From assembly GCA_041658565.1 (NCBI GenBank), contig JBAZZY010000027.1:1-40543 (forward strand): a stretch of DNA of 40,543 bases. The letters are read 5' to 3'. Below are positions 1 to 6,882 of this stretch, one piece after another. The stretch is from Actinomycetota bacterium (GTDB lineage: Bacteria; Actinomycetota; AC-67). Position 1 is the first letter of the stretch. The number at the start of each line of letters is the position of its first letter. Made by a program: the position numbers and the translations under genes. The notes under the pieces were generated by a model. That model saw nothing but the letters and a program-made list of their open reading frames with translations. It was not told the DNA's origin and searched no databases.

Positions 1-58
1 TGCGGCGAGCCACGGCGATGACGTCGCGACGGAACTCCTCGGGGAACGCTTTGGGCAT
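1..58 (-). CDS. IS3-family transposase OrfA, N-terminal fragment
   Basis: The minus strand from the ATG at 58-56 translates as MPKAFPEEFRRDVIAVARR and runs off the window. This N-terminus (P-E-E-F-R-R-D followed by a helix) is typical of the helix-turn-helix OrfA of IS3-family elements, which binds the IS ends and is joined to the DDE integrase OrfB by frameshifting. A purine-rich Shine-Dalgarno (GGAAGGAAAGG on the minus strand) precedes the ATG. Only 19 residues are visible, so the family call rests on a short match from memory. Confidence 0.6.
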   Translation of the reverse strand, partial: MPKAFPEEFRRDVIAVARR

Positions 59-75
59 GGTGACCTTTCCTTCCG

Positions 76-94
76 GTGAGGACCTAATCCTCAC
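76..94 (-). repeat. Inverted repeat upstream of transposase start
   Basis: GTGAGGA (76-82) and TCCTCAC (88-94) form a perfect 7-bp stem with a 5-base loop, inside the IS between its end and the orfA start codon. In an RNA entering the IS from outside it would fold just ahead of the transposase Shine-Dalgarno. Many IS elements use such structures to block translation from read-through transcripts; that role is an inference here. Confidence 0.5.
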
Positions 95-132
95 ACATCA
101 GGAGTCAACCGAACCTGGGGCAGTCCCAGGAG

Positions 133-1332
133 ATGGAAATCGCGCTCGAACAACTGAGCGCCAAGAACGATGAGGCGGTACGCCTTCGCGATGAGGTAGA
201 CGAGGAGCACGGCCGGTATCGAGCGCTATTCGAAGATGCTCCCACGTGCTTTCTCGTGACCGATTCCATCGGAGTTATTCGCGAGGCGAATCACCGGGCC
301 GCATTGCTCTTGGGGGCGAAGACGGAGTCGTTGATCGGGGAGACCGTCCTATCCTTTGTTCAACAGGACGATCGCGAGGGGTTGCGGGTTCGCCTTTACG
401 AGATCGCGAAGGAGCAGGTGACGCGGTATTGGGAGGCGACGCTTGGACCGCGTGACGACCACGGTGTGCCTTGTGCCTTCGAAGTAGCCCCGTTCCGTGA
501 TCCGCGTAGCCCCGGCCCGGGTCTGCGGTGGGTGATCACCGACATCAGCGCCCAGCAGCAAGCGCGCACGGCGATGCAAAACGCGCTGGACAGGGAGCGG
601 AACGCCGCCCACCGTTTGAAGGAACTCGATGAGTTCAAGAACGCGATGCTCGTGGCGGTGTCTCACGAGCTTCGGACGCCGCTGGCGGCCATCCTCGGCT
701 TCGCGCAGGTACTTGAGCGTTATCGCGATCTGGACTCCGACCAGGCGAGTGAGCTGCTTCACCGGCTGGTCGTCAACGCGCAGAACCTCGACCGGCTGCT
801 GGGGGACCTGCTCGATCTGGAGCGATTGAGGCGGGGAATCATGAAGCCGAGATTCGCCCGGATCGCCCTGAGCATGGTCGTCCGCGATGCCGTTGCGGCA
901 ATGGACGTCGCCGGTCGCAGCGTCCAGATCGAGGCGCCGAGCGTGTGGATCGATGCCGACGAGGCGAGGGTGCGGCGCGTCGTCGAGAACCTCGTAGCCA
1001 ATGCGTTCAAGTACGCGCCCGGCAGCCCGGTATGGATCCGCGTGGTGCCTGAGCAGGGTGGAGCGATCATCTCGGTCGACGATACGGGTCCCGGGGTCGC
1101 CGACGATCTGAAGAAGACCATCTTCCTTCCGTTCGAACGCGGCAAGGTGCCCTCTACCGCGCCCGGAACCGGCATCGGGCTCAGCCTCGTGCGCCGTTTC
1201 GCGGCGATGCACGGAGGGCGCGCGTGGGTGCAGGATCGCCCGGGAGGGGGGGCGTCGTTCCGCGTGTTCCTGCCCGCGCGCGCGAGTGACCCGGTCGTGG
1301 AGACGGCAACCGACGACACCTCCGACGCATGA
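133..1332 (+). CDS. PAS-domain sensor histidine kinase, probably 5'-truncated by the IS
   Basis: Reading from the ATG at 133, the product starts in a coiled coil (1-27), then a PAS domain (about 28-140), a second coiled coil, HisKA with SHELRTP and phospho-acceptor His178, and a HATPase_c domain with N-box Glu285-Asn286, DDTGPG at 316-321 and GTGIGLSLV near 346-354. It should autophosphorylate and pass phosphate to a response regulator, but none is encoded nearby. The frame is open upstream into the IS end, AGGAG directly abuts the ATG with no spacing, and no promoter is visible, so the natural N-terminus is probably lost. The catalytic core closely resembles the kinase at 23909-26521, suggesting paralogues. 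Whether the fragment is still expressed is unknown. Confidence 0.8.
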   Translation: MEIALEQLSAKNDEAVRLRDEVDEEHGRYRALFEDAPTCFLVTDSIGVIREANHRAALLLGAKTESLIGETVLSFVQQDDREGLRVRLYEIAKEQVTRYWEATLGPRDDHGVPCAFEVAPFRDPRSPGPGLRWVITDISAQQQARTAMQNALDRERNAAHRLKELDEFKNAMLVAVSHELRTPLAAILGFAQVLERYRDLDSDQASELLHRLVVNAQNLDRLLGDLLDLERLRRGIMKPRFARIALSMVVRDAVAAMDVAGRSVQIEAPSVWIDADEARVRRVVENLVANAFKYAPGSPVWIRVVPEQGGAIISVDDTGPGVADDLKKTIFLPFERGKVPSTAPGTGIGLSLVRRFAAMHGGRAWVQDRPGGGASFRVFLPARASDPVVETATDDTSDA

Positions 1333-1389
1333 ACGTCTGCGTGCTTGCGATTCGAAGCCGCTCGCGTGGCGCAGGCCGGGGTACGTCTT

Positions 1390-1395
1390 TAGACT
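1390..1395 (+). promoter_or_regulatory. Possible -10 element of ffh
   Basis: TAGACT lies 34 bases before the ffh ATG in the gap after the kinase. I see no good -35 match at the expected distance. A GAGG Shine-Dalgarno at 1417-1420 would sit within the resulting leader. Confidence 0.35.
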
Positions 1396-1429
1396 AGGCC
1401 GTTCCCACTTCCGACCGAGGAATGCCTGC

Positions 1430-2842
1430 ATGTTCGATGCGTTGAGTGATCGGATCGAGGGCGTATTCAAGCGCCTTCGCGGCCGCGGACTTTTGACCGA
1501 GGAACACGTCGATGAGGCCTTGCGTGAAGTGCGCATGGCGCTGCTCGAGGCCGACGTTCACACCGCTGTGGTGCGCGAGTTTCTGGCGCGGGTGCGCGAG
1601 CGCGCGGTCGGGGACGAGGTGCGCAAGGCGCTCACCCCAGGACAGCAGGTCGTCAAGATCGTCCACGACGAACTGGTCGCGATCCTGGGCGCGAAGAACG
1701 TTCCGCTGAAGATGTCGCCGAAGTCGCCGACGGTGATCATGCTCGCGGGGTTGCAGGGGTCGGGCAAGACGACGGCCGCCGGCAAGCTCGCGCGGATGCT
1801 GAAATCCAAGGGCAAACGCCCGCTGCTGGTCGCCTGTGACCTGCGGCGCCCCGCGGCAATCGAACAGCTCAAACTGCTCGGCGACCAAGTCGACGTGCCC
1901 GTCTTCGTGCGAACGGGCATTTCGGCACCGGACGTTGCGGCCGCCGGCGTGGAGGAGGCCGTGCGTTTGTCGCGCGACGTGGTCATCGTCGACACCGCGG
2001 GACGCCTTGCCGTCGACGAAGAGATGATGGCCGAGGCTGTGCAGATTCGGGACCGCATCCGGCCCTTCGAGACGCTGTTTGTCGTCGACGCCATGACCGG
2101 TCAAGACGCGGTCAACACCGCGACCGCGTTCCTCGATCGAGTCGACTACACCGGCATCATCCTGTCCAAGCTCGACGGAGACGCGCGCGGTGGAGCCGCG
2201 CTGTCGATCGCGCACGTGTCGGGACGACCGGTGAAGTTCGCCTCGATCGGCGAGCGTCTGGACGCGTTCGAGCCGTTCCACCCCGACCGCATGGCCGGCC
2301 GGATCCTCGGGATGGGCGACGTGATGACGCTCATCGAGAAGGCCGAGGAGGCATACGAAGCCGAGGAGACTGCCGTCCTCGAGGAAAAGATGCGCAAGGC
2401 CACCTTCGGCCTGGACGACTTCCTGGAACAGATGCGCCAGTTGCGCAAGATGGGCCCGCTCTCGTCGTTGCTTGGGATGATGCCGGGGATGCGCGGGGCC
2501 TTGAAGGATGTGAATATCGACGAAGGCGACATGGCCCGGGTAGAGGCGATCATCCACTCGATGACTTTGGGAGAACGGCGCGATCCCTCGGTCATCAACA
2601 ACTCGCGGCGCCAGAGGATCGCGCGCGGGTGCGGGCGCACCGTTGCCGACGTAAACGGGCTTTTGCGCCAGTTCGACCAGGCCAAGGTCATGATGCGCGC
2701 GATGGCCGGCGGCGGGGGACTGCCTTCGATGCCGCACTCGCTGACGCGCGCGGCCGGCGGCGGCTCCGGCGGCGGCAAGCCCAAGGAGCGCGCCCACCGT
2801 CCCAAGCAGCACGGCAAGAACAAGAAGCGCAAGCGCAAGTAG
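1430..2842 (+). CDS. ffh: Signal recognition particle GTPase Ffh (SRP54)
   Basis: This 470-residue protein binds SRP RNA and the signal sequences of nascent membrane and secreted proteins, and docks on FtsY through GTP-dependent pairing. The N domain (1-85) is followed by the G domain with P-loop GLQGSGKTT at 107-115, the DTAGR motif and the TKLDG-like SKLDGDARGGA segment. The Met-rich M domain carries the RNA-binding SRRQRIARG stretch. The tail is very basic (KNKKRKRK). The ATG at 1430 is chosen over an in-frame start at 1286 because the protein then begins MFDALSDRIE as usual for the family, and GAGG precedes it. Length is normal. The vapBC pair separates it from rpsP. Confidence 0.97.
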   Translation: MFDALSDRIEGVFKRLRGRGLLTEEHVDEALREVRMALLEADVHTAVVREFLARVRERAVGDEVRKALTPGQQVVKIVHDELVAILGAKNVPLKMSPKSPTVIMLAGLQGSGKTTAAGKLARMLKSKGKRPLLVACDLRRPAAIEQLKLLGDQVDVPVFVRTGISAPDVAAAGVEEAVRLSRDVVIVDTAGRLAVDEEMMAEAVQIRDRIRPFETLFVVDAMTGQDAVNTATAFLDRVDYTGIILSKLDGDARGGAALSIAHVSGRPVKFASIGERLDAFEPFHPDRMAGRILGMGDVMTLIEKAEEAYEAEETAVLEEKMRKATFGLDDFLEQMRQLRKMGPLSSLLGMMPGMRGALKDVNIDEGDMARVEAIIHSMTLGERRDPSVINNSRRQRIARGCGRTVADVNGLLRQFDQAKVMMRAMAGGGGLPSMPHSLTRAAGGGSGGGKPKERAHRPKQHGKNKKRKRK

Positions 2843-2957
2843 CGCGGGTTTACGCCTGCGTTGTCGCGCCGCAGAGAGCCTGCAGGCCCATTCACGTGGA
2901 CCTGGTCCAGTTGCTCACGCGTTCCGCAGGTAAGGCCCTGGAGTCGCAGTGCAACCG

Positions 2958-2986
2958 TTGTCTCTGGCCCATTACCGTGGTAATGT
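2958..2986 (+). promoter_or_regulatory. Promoter of vapBC, probably leaderless
   Basis: TTGTCT (2958-2963), a 17-base spacer and TAATGT (2981-2986) form a good sigma-70-type promoter. The expected transcription start coincides with the antitoxin ATG at 2993, so the mRNA would be leaderless; no Shine-Dalgarno is present. Confidence 0.65.
2971..2984. promoter_or_regulatory. Inverted repeat, candidate VapB operator
   Basis: ATTACC and GGTAAT are perfect 6-base inverted arms around a GT centre, overlapping the -10 hexamer. Antitoxins of the AbrB/MazE type bind as dimers to palindromes over their own promoter, so this is the natural operator candidate. The binding itself is inferred. Confidence 0.6.
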
Positions 2987-2992
2987 GCCGGC

Positions 2993-3256
2993 ATGACGCT
3001 CGCGCATTCCAAGGTGACGGCACAGGGGCAGATCTCGGTGCCGGCGTCCGTTCGAAGGAAGCTCGGGATCGGACCAGGGGCGGTTCTCGAGTGGGAAGAC
3101 CGGGGCGGACAAGTCGTCGTGCGGCGCGCCGGCCGGTTCACGTCCGAGGACGTTCATCGTGCGCTGTTCCTTGGTCGCCCGCCCACGCGGAGAACCGCTG
3201 AGGAGATCAGGCAGGGAATTCGCCGCCACGTCAAGGAACGGCATGCGCGCGGTTGA
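2993..3256 (+). CDS. AbrB/SpoVT-fold antitoxin
   Basis: This 87-residue protein has a swapped-hairpin AbrB domain at about residues 5-48 (SKVTAQGQISVPASVRRKLG, then LEWEDRGGQVVVRR), used for DNA binding and dimerisation. The charged helical tail would wrap and inhibit the toxin. The next gene, a PIN-domain protein, overlaps its last 14 bases, the usual arrangement of a type II toxin-antitoxin operon in which the antitoxin represses its own promoter. The start is set by the promoter 7 bases upstream. The pair interrupts an otherwise conserved housekeeping neighbourhood, suggesting insertion. Confidence 0.85.
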   Translation: MTLAHSKVTAQGQISVPASVRRKLGIGPGAVLEWEDRGGQVVVRRAGRFTSEDVHRALFLGRPPTRRTAEEIRQGIRRHVKERHARG

Positions 3257-3671
3257 CACCAACGTCCTTGTGCGGCTCCTCGCGCGCGACGACCCGACCC
3301 AGGTTTCCGCCGCAGAGCATTTCGTGGCGAAGGGGGCGTGGGTTTCCCACCTTGTGCTCGCCGAAACCGTATGGGTACTGGACAGCGTTTACGGACGGGG
3401 TCCGGAGAAGATATGCGCCGCGGTGGACATGCTCCTCAATCACAAGGACCTGACGATCCAGGATGCGGACGTCGTCGCGGCGGCCTTGGAGCGGTTTCGC
3501 AAGAAGCCGCGCGTCGAGTTCTCCGATTGCCTTGTTCTCGAAACCGCGCGGAAGGCTGGGCACTTGCCGCTTGGGACCTTCGACCGCGAACTCGCGGGGT
3601 GCGACGGGGCTCAGAATCTGACAGGGGTCGGTCCGGCCCGCACGCGCGCGCGGCCGGGCCGGAAGGGCTGA
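3243..3671 (+). CDS. PIN-domain ribonuclease toxin (VapC-like)
   Basis: This 142-residue protein begins MRAVDTNVLVRLLARDD, the canonical PIN start. The acidic metal-binding residues expected for a PIN nuclease are all present: Asp5, Glu41, Asp95 and Asp114. Such toxins cut tRNA or rRNA when their antitoxin is degraded. The ATG at 3243 is chosen over an in-frame upstream start because of the PIN motif and the usual overlap with the antitoxin. The last dozen residues (rich in R, G and P) are encoded by a GC-rich inverted repeat and are probably not part of the fold. The catalytic set is intact, so an active toxin is likely. Confidence 0.88.
   Translation: MRAVDTNVLVRLLARDDPTQVSAAEHFVAKGAWVSHLVLAETVWVLDSVYGRGPEKICAAVDMLLNHKDLTIQDADVVAAALERFRKKPRVEFSDCLVLETARKAGHLPLGTFDRELAGCDGAQNLTGVGPARTRARPGRKG
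3632..3663. repeat. GC-rich inverted repeat at vapC 3' end
   Basis: TCCGGCCCG (3632-3640) and CGGGCCGGA (3655-3663) are perfect 9-base arms around a 14-base loop rich in CG. The repeat overlaps the last codons of vapC and lacks a T tract. It could act as a weak or factor-assisted terminator separating vapBC from rpsP. Confidence 0.5.
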
Positions 3672-3722
3672 AGTGCGTGCCCCTCTGTCTTCGCGCAGGT
3701 AGCGCGGTGCGCGGTTCTCCTG

Positions 3723-3728
3723 TAACCT
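3723..3728 (+). promoter_or_regulatory. -10 element of rpsP, leaderless type
   Basis: TAACCT ends 8 bases before the rpsP GTG. No Shine-Dalgarno is present and I see no convincing -35. The spacing fits transcription starting at or next to the start codon. Confidence 0.5.
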
Positions 3729-3736
3729 TGGCCGCC

Positions 3737-4006
3737 GTGGTACGCATACGACTTCTCAGAGCGGGCAAGCGCAAGCAGCCCCAATACCGTGTTGTGGTGA
3801 CCGATCAGCGGTCGCCGCGCGACGGGCGTTTTATCGAGATCCTGGGGCGGTATAACCCGTTGCCAAACCCTTCGGAGATCGTCATCGATGAGCCTCGCGC
3901 GCTGCACTGGTTGCAGCAGGGCGCGCAGCCTTCGGAGAGCGCGACCGCGCTCCTCAAGCGCACCGGCATATGGCAGAAACACAAGCAGGCGAAGACCGCG
4001 AAGTAG
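3737..4006 (+). CDS. rpsP: 30S ribosomal protein S16
   Basis: This 89-residue protein starts (M)VRIRLLRAGKRKQPQYRVV, the standard bS16 start, and contains DGRFIEILGRYNP. It stabilises the 5' domain of 16S rRNA during 30S assembly. The GTG at 3737 is the only reasonable start; the open frame extends upstream but overlaps vapC without homology. It is the first gene of the rpsP-KH-rimM-trmD-rplS group and has its own leaderless-type -10. Confidence 0.95.
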   Translation: MVRIRLLRAGKRKQPQYRVVVTDQRSPRDGRFIEILGRYNPLPNPSEIVIDEPRALHWLQQGAQPSESATALLKRTGIWQKHKQAKTAK

Positions 4007-4251
4007 TCGGAGGCGATCTCGTCTCCGAGACTCTCGCGTATCTTGCCCGAGCCATCGTCGAGCACGTCGATCAGGTGTCGGTTGAGCAGGGTGAATCCGA
4101 CCGTGGGCTGGTTTATCGTCTAAGGGTTCACCCCGACGACATGGGCCGCGTGATCGGCCGAAACGGCAGGGTCGCCCGCGCTATTCGACAGGTGGCTCGA
4201 GTTGCCGCTGCGCGAGTCGATACGACCGCGGTCATCGAGATCGGCGACTAG
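3970..4251 (+). CDS. KH-domain RNA-binding protein (KhpA/YlqC-like)
   Basis: This 93-residue protein carries one KH domain (about residues 20-93) with the RNA-binding turn IGRNGR and a following hydrophobic helix. It is regularly found between rpsP and rimM and is thought to help ribosome maturation or small-RNA binding. The ATG at 3970 overlaps rpsP by 37 bases. No other start codon occurs before the conserved helix, so the overlap appears real; the first dozen residues are poorly conserved in kind. Confidence 0.85.
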   Translation: MAETQAGEDREVVGGDLVSETLAYLARAIVEHVDQVSVEQGESDRGLVYRLRVHPDDMGRVIGRNGRVARAIRQVARVAAARVDTTAVIEIGD

Positions 4252-4258
4252 TACCGCC

Positions 4259-4753
4259 ATGGAGCCCGAGCGGCTCGTGGTCGGCCGCGTGGTAAAGCCG
4301 CATGGGATCCTTGGGGAAGTGTCGATCGAGGTGCTCTCCGATGCCCCCGAGCGCTTCGCTCCGCGTTCTCAGATGCTCGCCGGCGGGCGTGAGGTAGTCG
4401 TCGTCGCCTCACGGCCGCACCAAGGCAGGCTGCTTGTTCGATTCGAGGGCGTCGCCGACCGCAACGGGGCCGAAGTGCTGCGTGGCTTGCTTTTGACGAT
4501 TCCGGCCTCGGAAGCGGCACCTTTGGACGAATGGTCCTTTTACCCGCACGATCTACACGGATGCGCCGTGGTCGCCGAGGATGGATCGAAGATCGGGACC
4601 ATGTTGCGCGTGGAGGAGAGCCCGGCGAATGATTTATGGGTGGTCGACGCCGGAGGCCGTGAGGTTCTGGTACCGGCGGTGCGCGCGATCGTGATAGCGG
4701 TAGATGTTGAGGCGCGGCGCATCACCGTGCGACTTCCGGAGGGGCTGTTGTAG
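4259..4753 (+). CDS. rimM: Ribosome maturation factor RimM
   Basis: This 164-residue protein begins MEPERLVVGRVVKPHGILGEV, matching the RimM N-terminal beta-barrel that contacts S19. The PRC-barrel second domain includes WSFYPHDLHGCAVV and EVLVPAVRAIV. It helps fold the 16S rRNA 3' head domain. Its TAG stop is followed directly by the trmD ATG. Length is typical. Confidence 0.94.
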   Translation: MEPERLVVGRVVKPHGILGEVSIEVLSDAPERFAPRSQMLAGGREVVVVASRPHQGRLLVRFEGVADRNGAEVLRGLLLTIPASEAAPLDEWSFYPHDLHGCAVVAEDGSKIGTMLRVEESPANDLWVVDAGGREVLVPAVRAIVIAVDVEARRITVRLPEGLL

Positions 4754-5518
4754 ATGCGCCTGGACATCATCACGATCTTCCCGGAGTACTTCGCCGGACC
4801 ACTTCAGGCAGCGCTGCTCGGCAAGGCGCGCGCGCGCGGCATCTTGGACATTGCGGTGCACGATCTGCGCGACTACGCCCACGACCGTCACCGGACGGTT
4901 GACGACGACCCCTTTGGGGGCGGACCGGGAATGGTCATGAAGCCCGAACCTTGGTTCGAGGCGGTGGAGTCGATCCCAGGGTGGGAGGGCGCGCGCCGTA
5001 TCCTTTTGACCCCGGCGGGGCGCCGGTTGGATCAGCGCGCGGCCGAAGGTTTGAGCAATGCGTCTCACGTCATTTTGATGTGCGGCCGGTACGAAGGCGT
5101 GGATGAGCGAGTTGCCCAGGGGTTGGCGACCGACGAGATCTCCATCGGCGATTACGTGCTGGCCGGAGGTGAGGCCGCATCGATGGTCGTCATCGAGGCG
5201 GTCACGCGGCTGGTTCCCGGCGTGATCGGGGAACCAGCGTCGCTGGAGCAGGAGTCCTTCACCACGGGCCTTCTGGATTATCCCCATTACACCCGGCCGG
5301 CCGAGTTTCGCGGACAGACGGTCCCGCCGGTGCTTTTGTCGGGGAATCACGCCGAAATCGAGCGCTGGCGCGCGGCTGAAGCACTTCGCAGGACGCGCGA
5401 GCGGCGACCCGATTTGCCGGGTCTTTCCACTCAGGTTGCCGGGGCCGAGTCACCTGATAACATTACCGCCCGACCCACACCATCCTCGATTCCTGGAGTG
5501 CCCGATGAACAAGGTTGA
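4754..5518 (+). CDS. trmD: tRNA (guanine-37-N1)-methyltransferase
   Basis: TrmD uses S-adenosylmethionine to make m1G37 next to the anticodon, preventing +1 frameshifts. The trefoil-knot SPOUT fold is recognisable by MCGRYEGVDER, the ISIGDYVLAGGE loop and GLLDYPHYTRP. It starts MRLDIITIFPEYF. At 254 residues it is slightly long: the last 20 or so residues (rich in P, S and T) read through the rplS promoter region and overlap the rplS start by 14 bases, so they are probably unconserved. Confidence 0.96.
   Translation: MRLDIITIFPEYFAGPLQAALLGKARARGILDIAVHDLRDYAHDRHRTVDDDPFGGGPGMVMKPEPWFEAVESIPGWEGARRILLTPAGRRLDQRAAEGLSNASHVILMCGRYEGVDERVAQGLATDEISIGDYVLAGGEAASMVVIEAVTRLVPGVIGEPASLEQESFTTGLLDYPHYTRPAEFRGQTVPPVLLSGNHAEIERWRAAEALRRTRERRPDLPGLSTQVAGAESPDNITARPTPSSIPGVPDEQG
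5436..5463 (+). promoter_or_regulatory. Possible internal promoter of rplS
   Basis: TTGCCG (5436-5441), a 16-base spacer and TAACAT (5458-5463) lie inside the 3' end of trmD. Transcription would begin near 5470, giving rplS a leader of about 35 bases and expression independent of the upstream genes, which need less protein. Confidence 0.4.
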
Positions 5519-5987
5519 TATCGTCGAGCGTCCGCGCCTGCGGAACGACATCCCGCCGTTCCGTCCCGGCGACCAGGTGAAGGTCCACGTGAAGGTCCGT
5601 GAGGGCACGCGTGAGCGCGTCCAGATCTTCGAGGGTGTCGTGTTGGCCCGCCGCGGAGGCGGGCTCCGGGAGTCCTTCACCGTGCGGAAGATTTCCTTCG
5701 GTGTCGGGGTTGAGCGAACGTTCCCGCTCCACGCGCCGGCTCTCGCCAAGATCGAAGTCGTTCGTTACGGAAAGGTCCGCCGGGCCAAGCTTTACTACTT
5801 GCGCGAACTGCAGGGCCGCAAGGCGAAGATCGCTGAGCGTCGTACCCGGATCCCCGGTGCGGTCGCTGTGGCTGAAGTGGCTCCGGAGCCGGTTGCCGAG
5901 GTCCTCGAGGTCGAGCAGGCCGAGGTCGAGCAGGCCGAGGTGCTCGAGGTCGAGCAGGCCGAGACTCCCGCCGCCGACGAGCAGTAG
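5505..5987 (+). CDS. rplS: 50S ribosomal protein L19 with acidic C-terminal repeat tail
   Basis: Residues 1-120 are a normal bL19 (FRPGDQVKVHVKVREGTRERVQ, ARRGGGLRESFTVRKISFGVGVERTFP), which sits at the subunit interface. The start at 5505 is preceded by GGAG. A further 40 residues form an acidic tail containing EVEQA three times. L19 is usually 115-120 residues, so the tail is an addition; its function is unknown. Confidence 0.95.
   Translation: MNKVDIVERPRLRNDIPPFRPGDQVKVHVKVREGTRERVQIFEGVVLARRGGGLRESFTVRKISFGVGVERTFPLHAPALAKIEVVRYGKVRRAKLYYLRELQGRKAKIAERRTRIPGAVAVAEVAPEPVAEVLEVEQAEVEQAEVLEVEQAETPAADEQ
5907..5960 (+). repeat. Three 15-bp direct repeats in rplS
   Basis: GAGGTCGAGCAGGCC occurs at 5907-5921, 5922-5936 and 5946-5960, in frame, each coding EVEQA. 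The first two are tandem; the third follows 9 bases. Identical copies suggest recent slippage expansion. Confidence 0.85.
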
Positions 5988-5989
5988 CA

Positions 5990-6003
5990 GCGCCGGCCGG
6001 CGC
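5990..6003. repeat. Perfect 14-bp palindrome before lepB1
   Basis: GCGCCGGCCGGCGC lies between the rplS stop and the first lepB start at 6005, where a ribosome-binding site would be expected. No Shine-Dalgarno is visible. It may be an operator or a structural element, or chance in a GC-rich genome. Confidence 0.5.
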
Positions 6004-6004
6004 A

Positions 6005-6853
6005 ATGGTCCCGACGCGATTCTCTACTGAAGGGCTCCAAGCCGACTGGCCGACGCAGCCCGCAGGGCCCCCGCCGCCGAGCGCGAGTCGCACTGCCATC
6101 TTTCGCGAGTTGCCGTTCTTGGTCTTTGTTGCGTTCGGGGTCGCGTTACTGATCAAGACATTCTTGATTCAGGCTTTCTTCATTCCCTCGGCATCGATGG
6201 AGCCGACGCTGCATGGCTGTCCCGGCTGCGCCGGCGACCGTGTTCTGGTGAACAAGCTTGCGTATCGGTTCCGCGAGCCGCAACGCGGCGAAGTGATCGT
6301 GTTTATCGCCAAGCACGATTCCGAACCAAAGTCGAGTCTGCGTAAGGTCTACAACCTGTTCTTCGAGGGTCTCGGAGTCACTCGCCCCGCCGAGACCGAT
6401 TTCGTCAAGCGCATCATCGGCCTTCCCGGTGATCGCATCCAGGTGACGGCCGACGGCGTATACATAAAGCCGCCCAACGCTCCAACGTTCCGCCTTCGCG
6501 AGCCGTACATCTTTGACCGGGCCGAGCAGGGTCCGGCACAGGCGAGATACGTGGTGCCTGAAGGGCTGTACTTCGTGATGGGGGATAACCGAGGCAATTC
6601 TTCCGACAGCCGAAGTTCGCTCGGTCCGATCAAGCGTGAGGACATCATCGGGAGGGCGTTCGTCAAGGTGTGGCCGGTCCCGCGAATGGGTCTAATCCAA
6701 CCGCCGTGCTACCCGCAGAAGGACCCCAAGGTCTCCTGTTCCGAAGTGAAGACGACGTCACCGCGCACCGCGGCGGTTCCGCTGGGGGCGGCCATCATCC
6801 TGGCGGTACTGCCGGCGGTGTTTCGCCGTAAATCCGGCATCCCGTCCCGCTGA
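6005..6853 (+). CDS. lepB: Signal peptidase I, CPGC-containing copy
   Basis: This membrane protease removes signal peptides from secreted proteins. The product (282 residues) has a cytoplasmic Pro-rich leader, a transmembrane helix (about 36-58), the catalytic serine in PSASMEPTL (Ser64), the general base lysine in DFVKRIIGLPGD (Lys135) and the MGDNR box. CPGC follows the serine at residues 72-75, as in actinobacterial LepB. A second hydrophobic helix near the C-terminus (AVPLGAAIILAVLPAVF) is followed by Arg/Lys. It is one of two tandem paralogues and follows rplS. Confidence 0.94.
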   Translation: MVPTRFSTEGLQADWPTQPAGPPPPSASRTAIFRELPFLVFVAFGVALLIKTFLIQAFFIPSASMEPTLHGCPGCAGDRVLVNKLAYRFREPQRGEVIVFIAKHDSEPKSSLRKVYNLFFEGLGVTRPAETDFVKRIIGLPGDRIQVTADGVYIKPPNAPTFRLREPYIFDRAEQGPAQARYVVPEGLYFVMGDNRGNSSDSRSSLGPIKREDIIGRAFVKVWPVPRMGLIQPPCYPQKDPKVSCSEVKTTSPRTAAVPLGAAIILAVLPAVFRRKSGIPSR

Positions 6854-6869
6854 GGCGCTTCGCGCGCGG

Positions 6870-6875
6870 TACAGT
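6870..6875 (+). promoter_or_regulatory. -10 element of second lepB, leaderless type
   Basis: TACAGT ends 7 bases before the ATG at 6883, with no Shine-Dalgarno between. No clear -35 is visible. Confidence 0.45.
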
Positions 6876-6882
6876 CTCGCCC

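Larger units (their letters stand above)
1..127 (-). mobile_element. End of an IS3-like insertion sequence (partial)
   Basis: On the minus strand this reads as the left end of an IS: a terminus beginning near 127 with a GACTGCCCCAGG-like sequence, a short leader, then a transposase orfA start at 58. Ends rich in TGCCCC are common in IS3-family elements. The other end lies outside the window, so terminal repeats and target duplication cannot be checked and the outer boundary is approximate. It abuts the histidine kinase fragment with no intergenic space. Confidence 0.6.
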
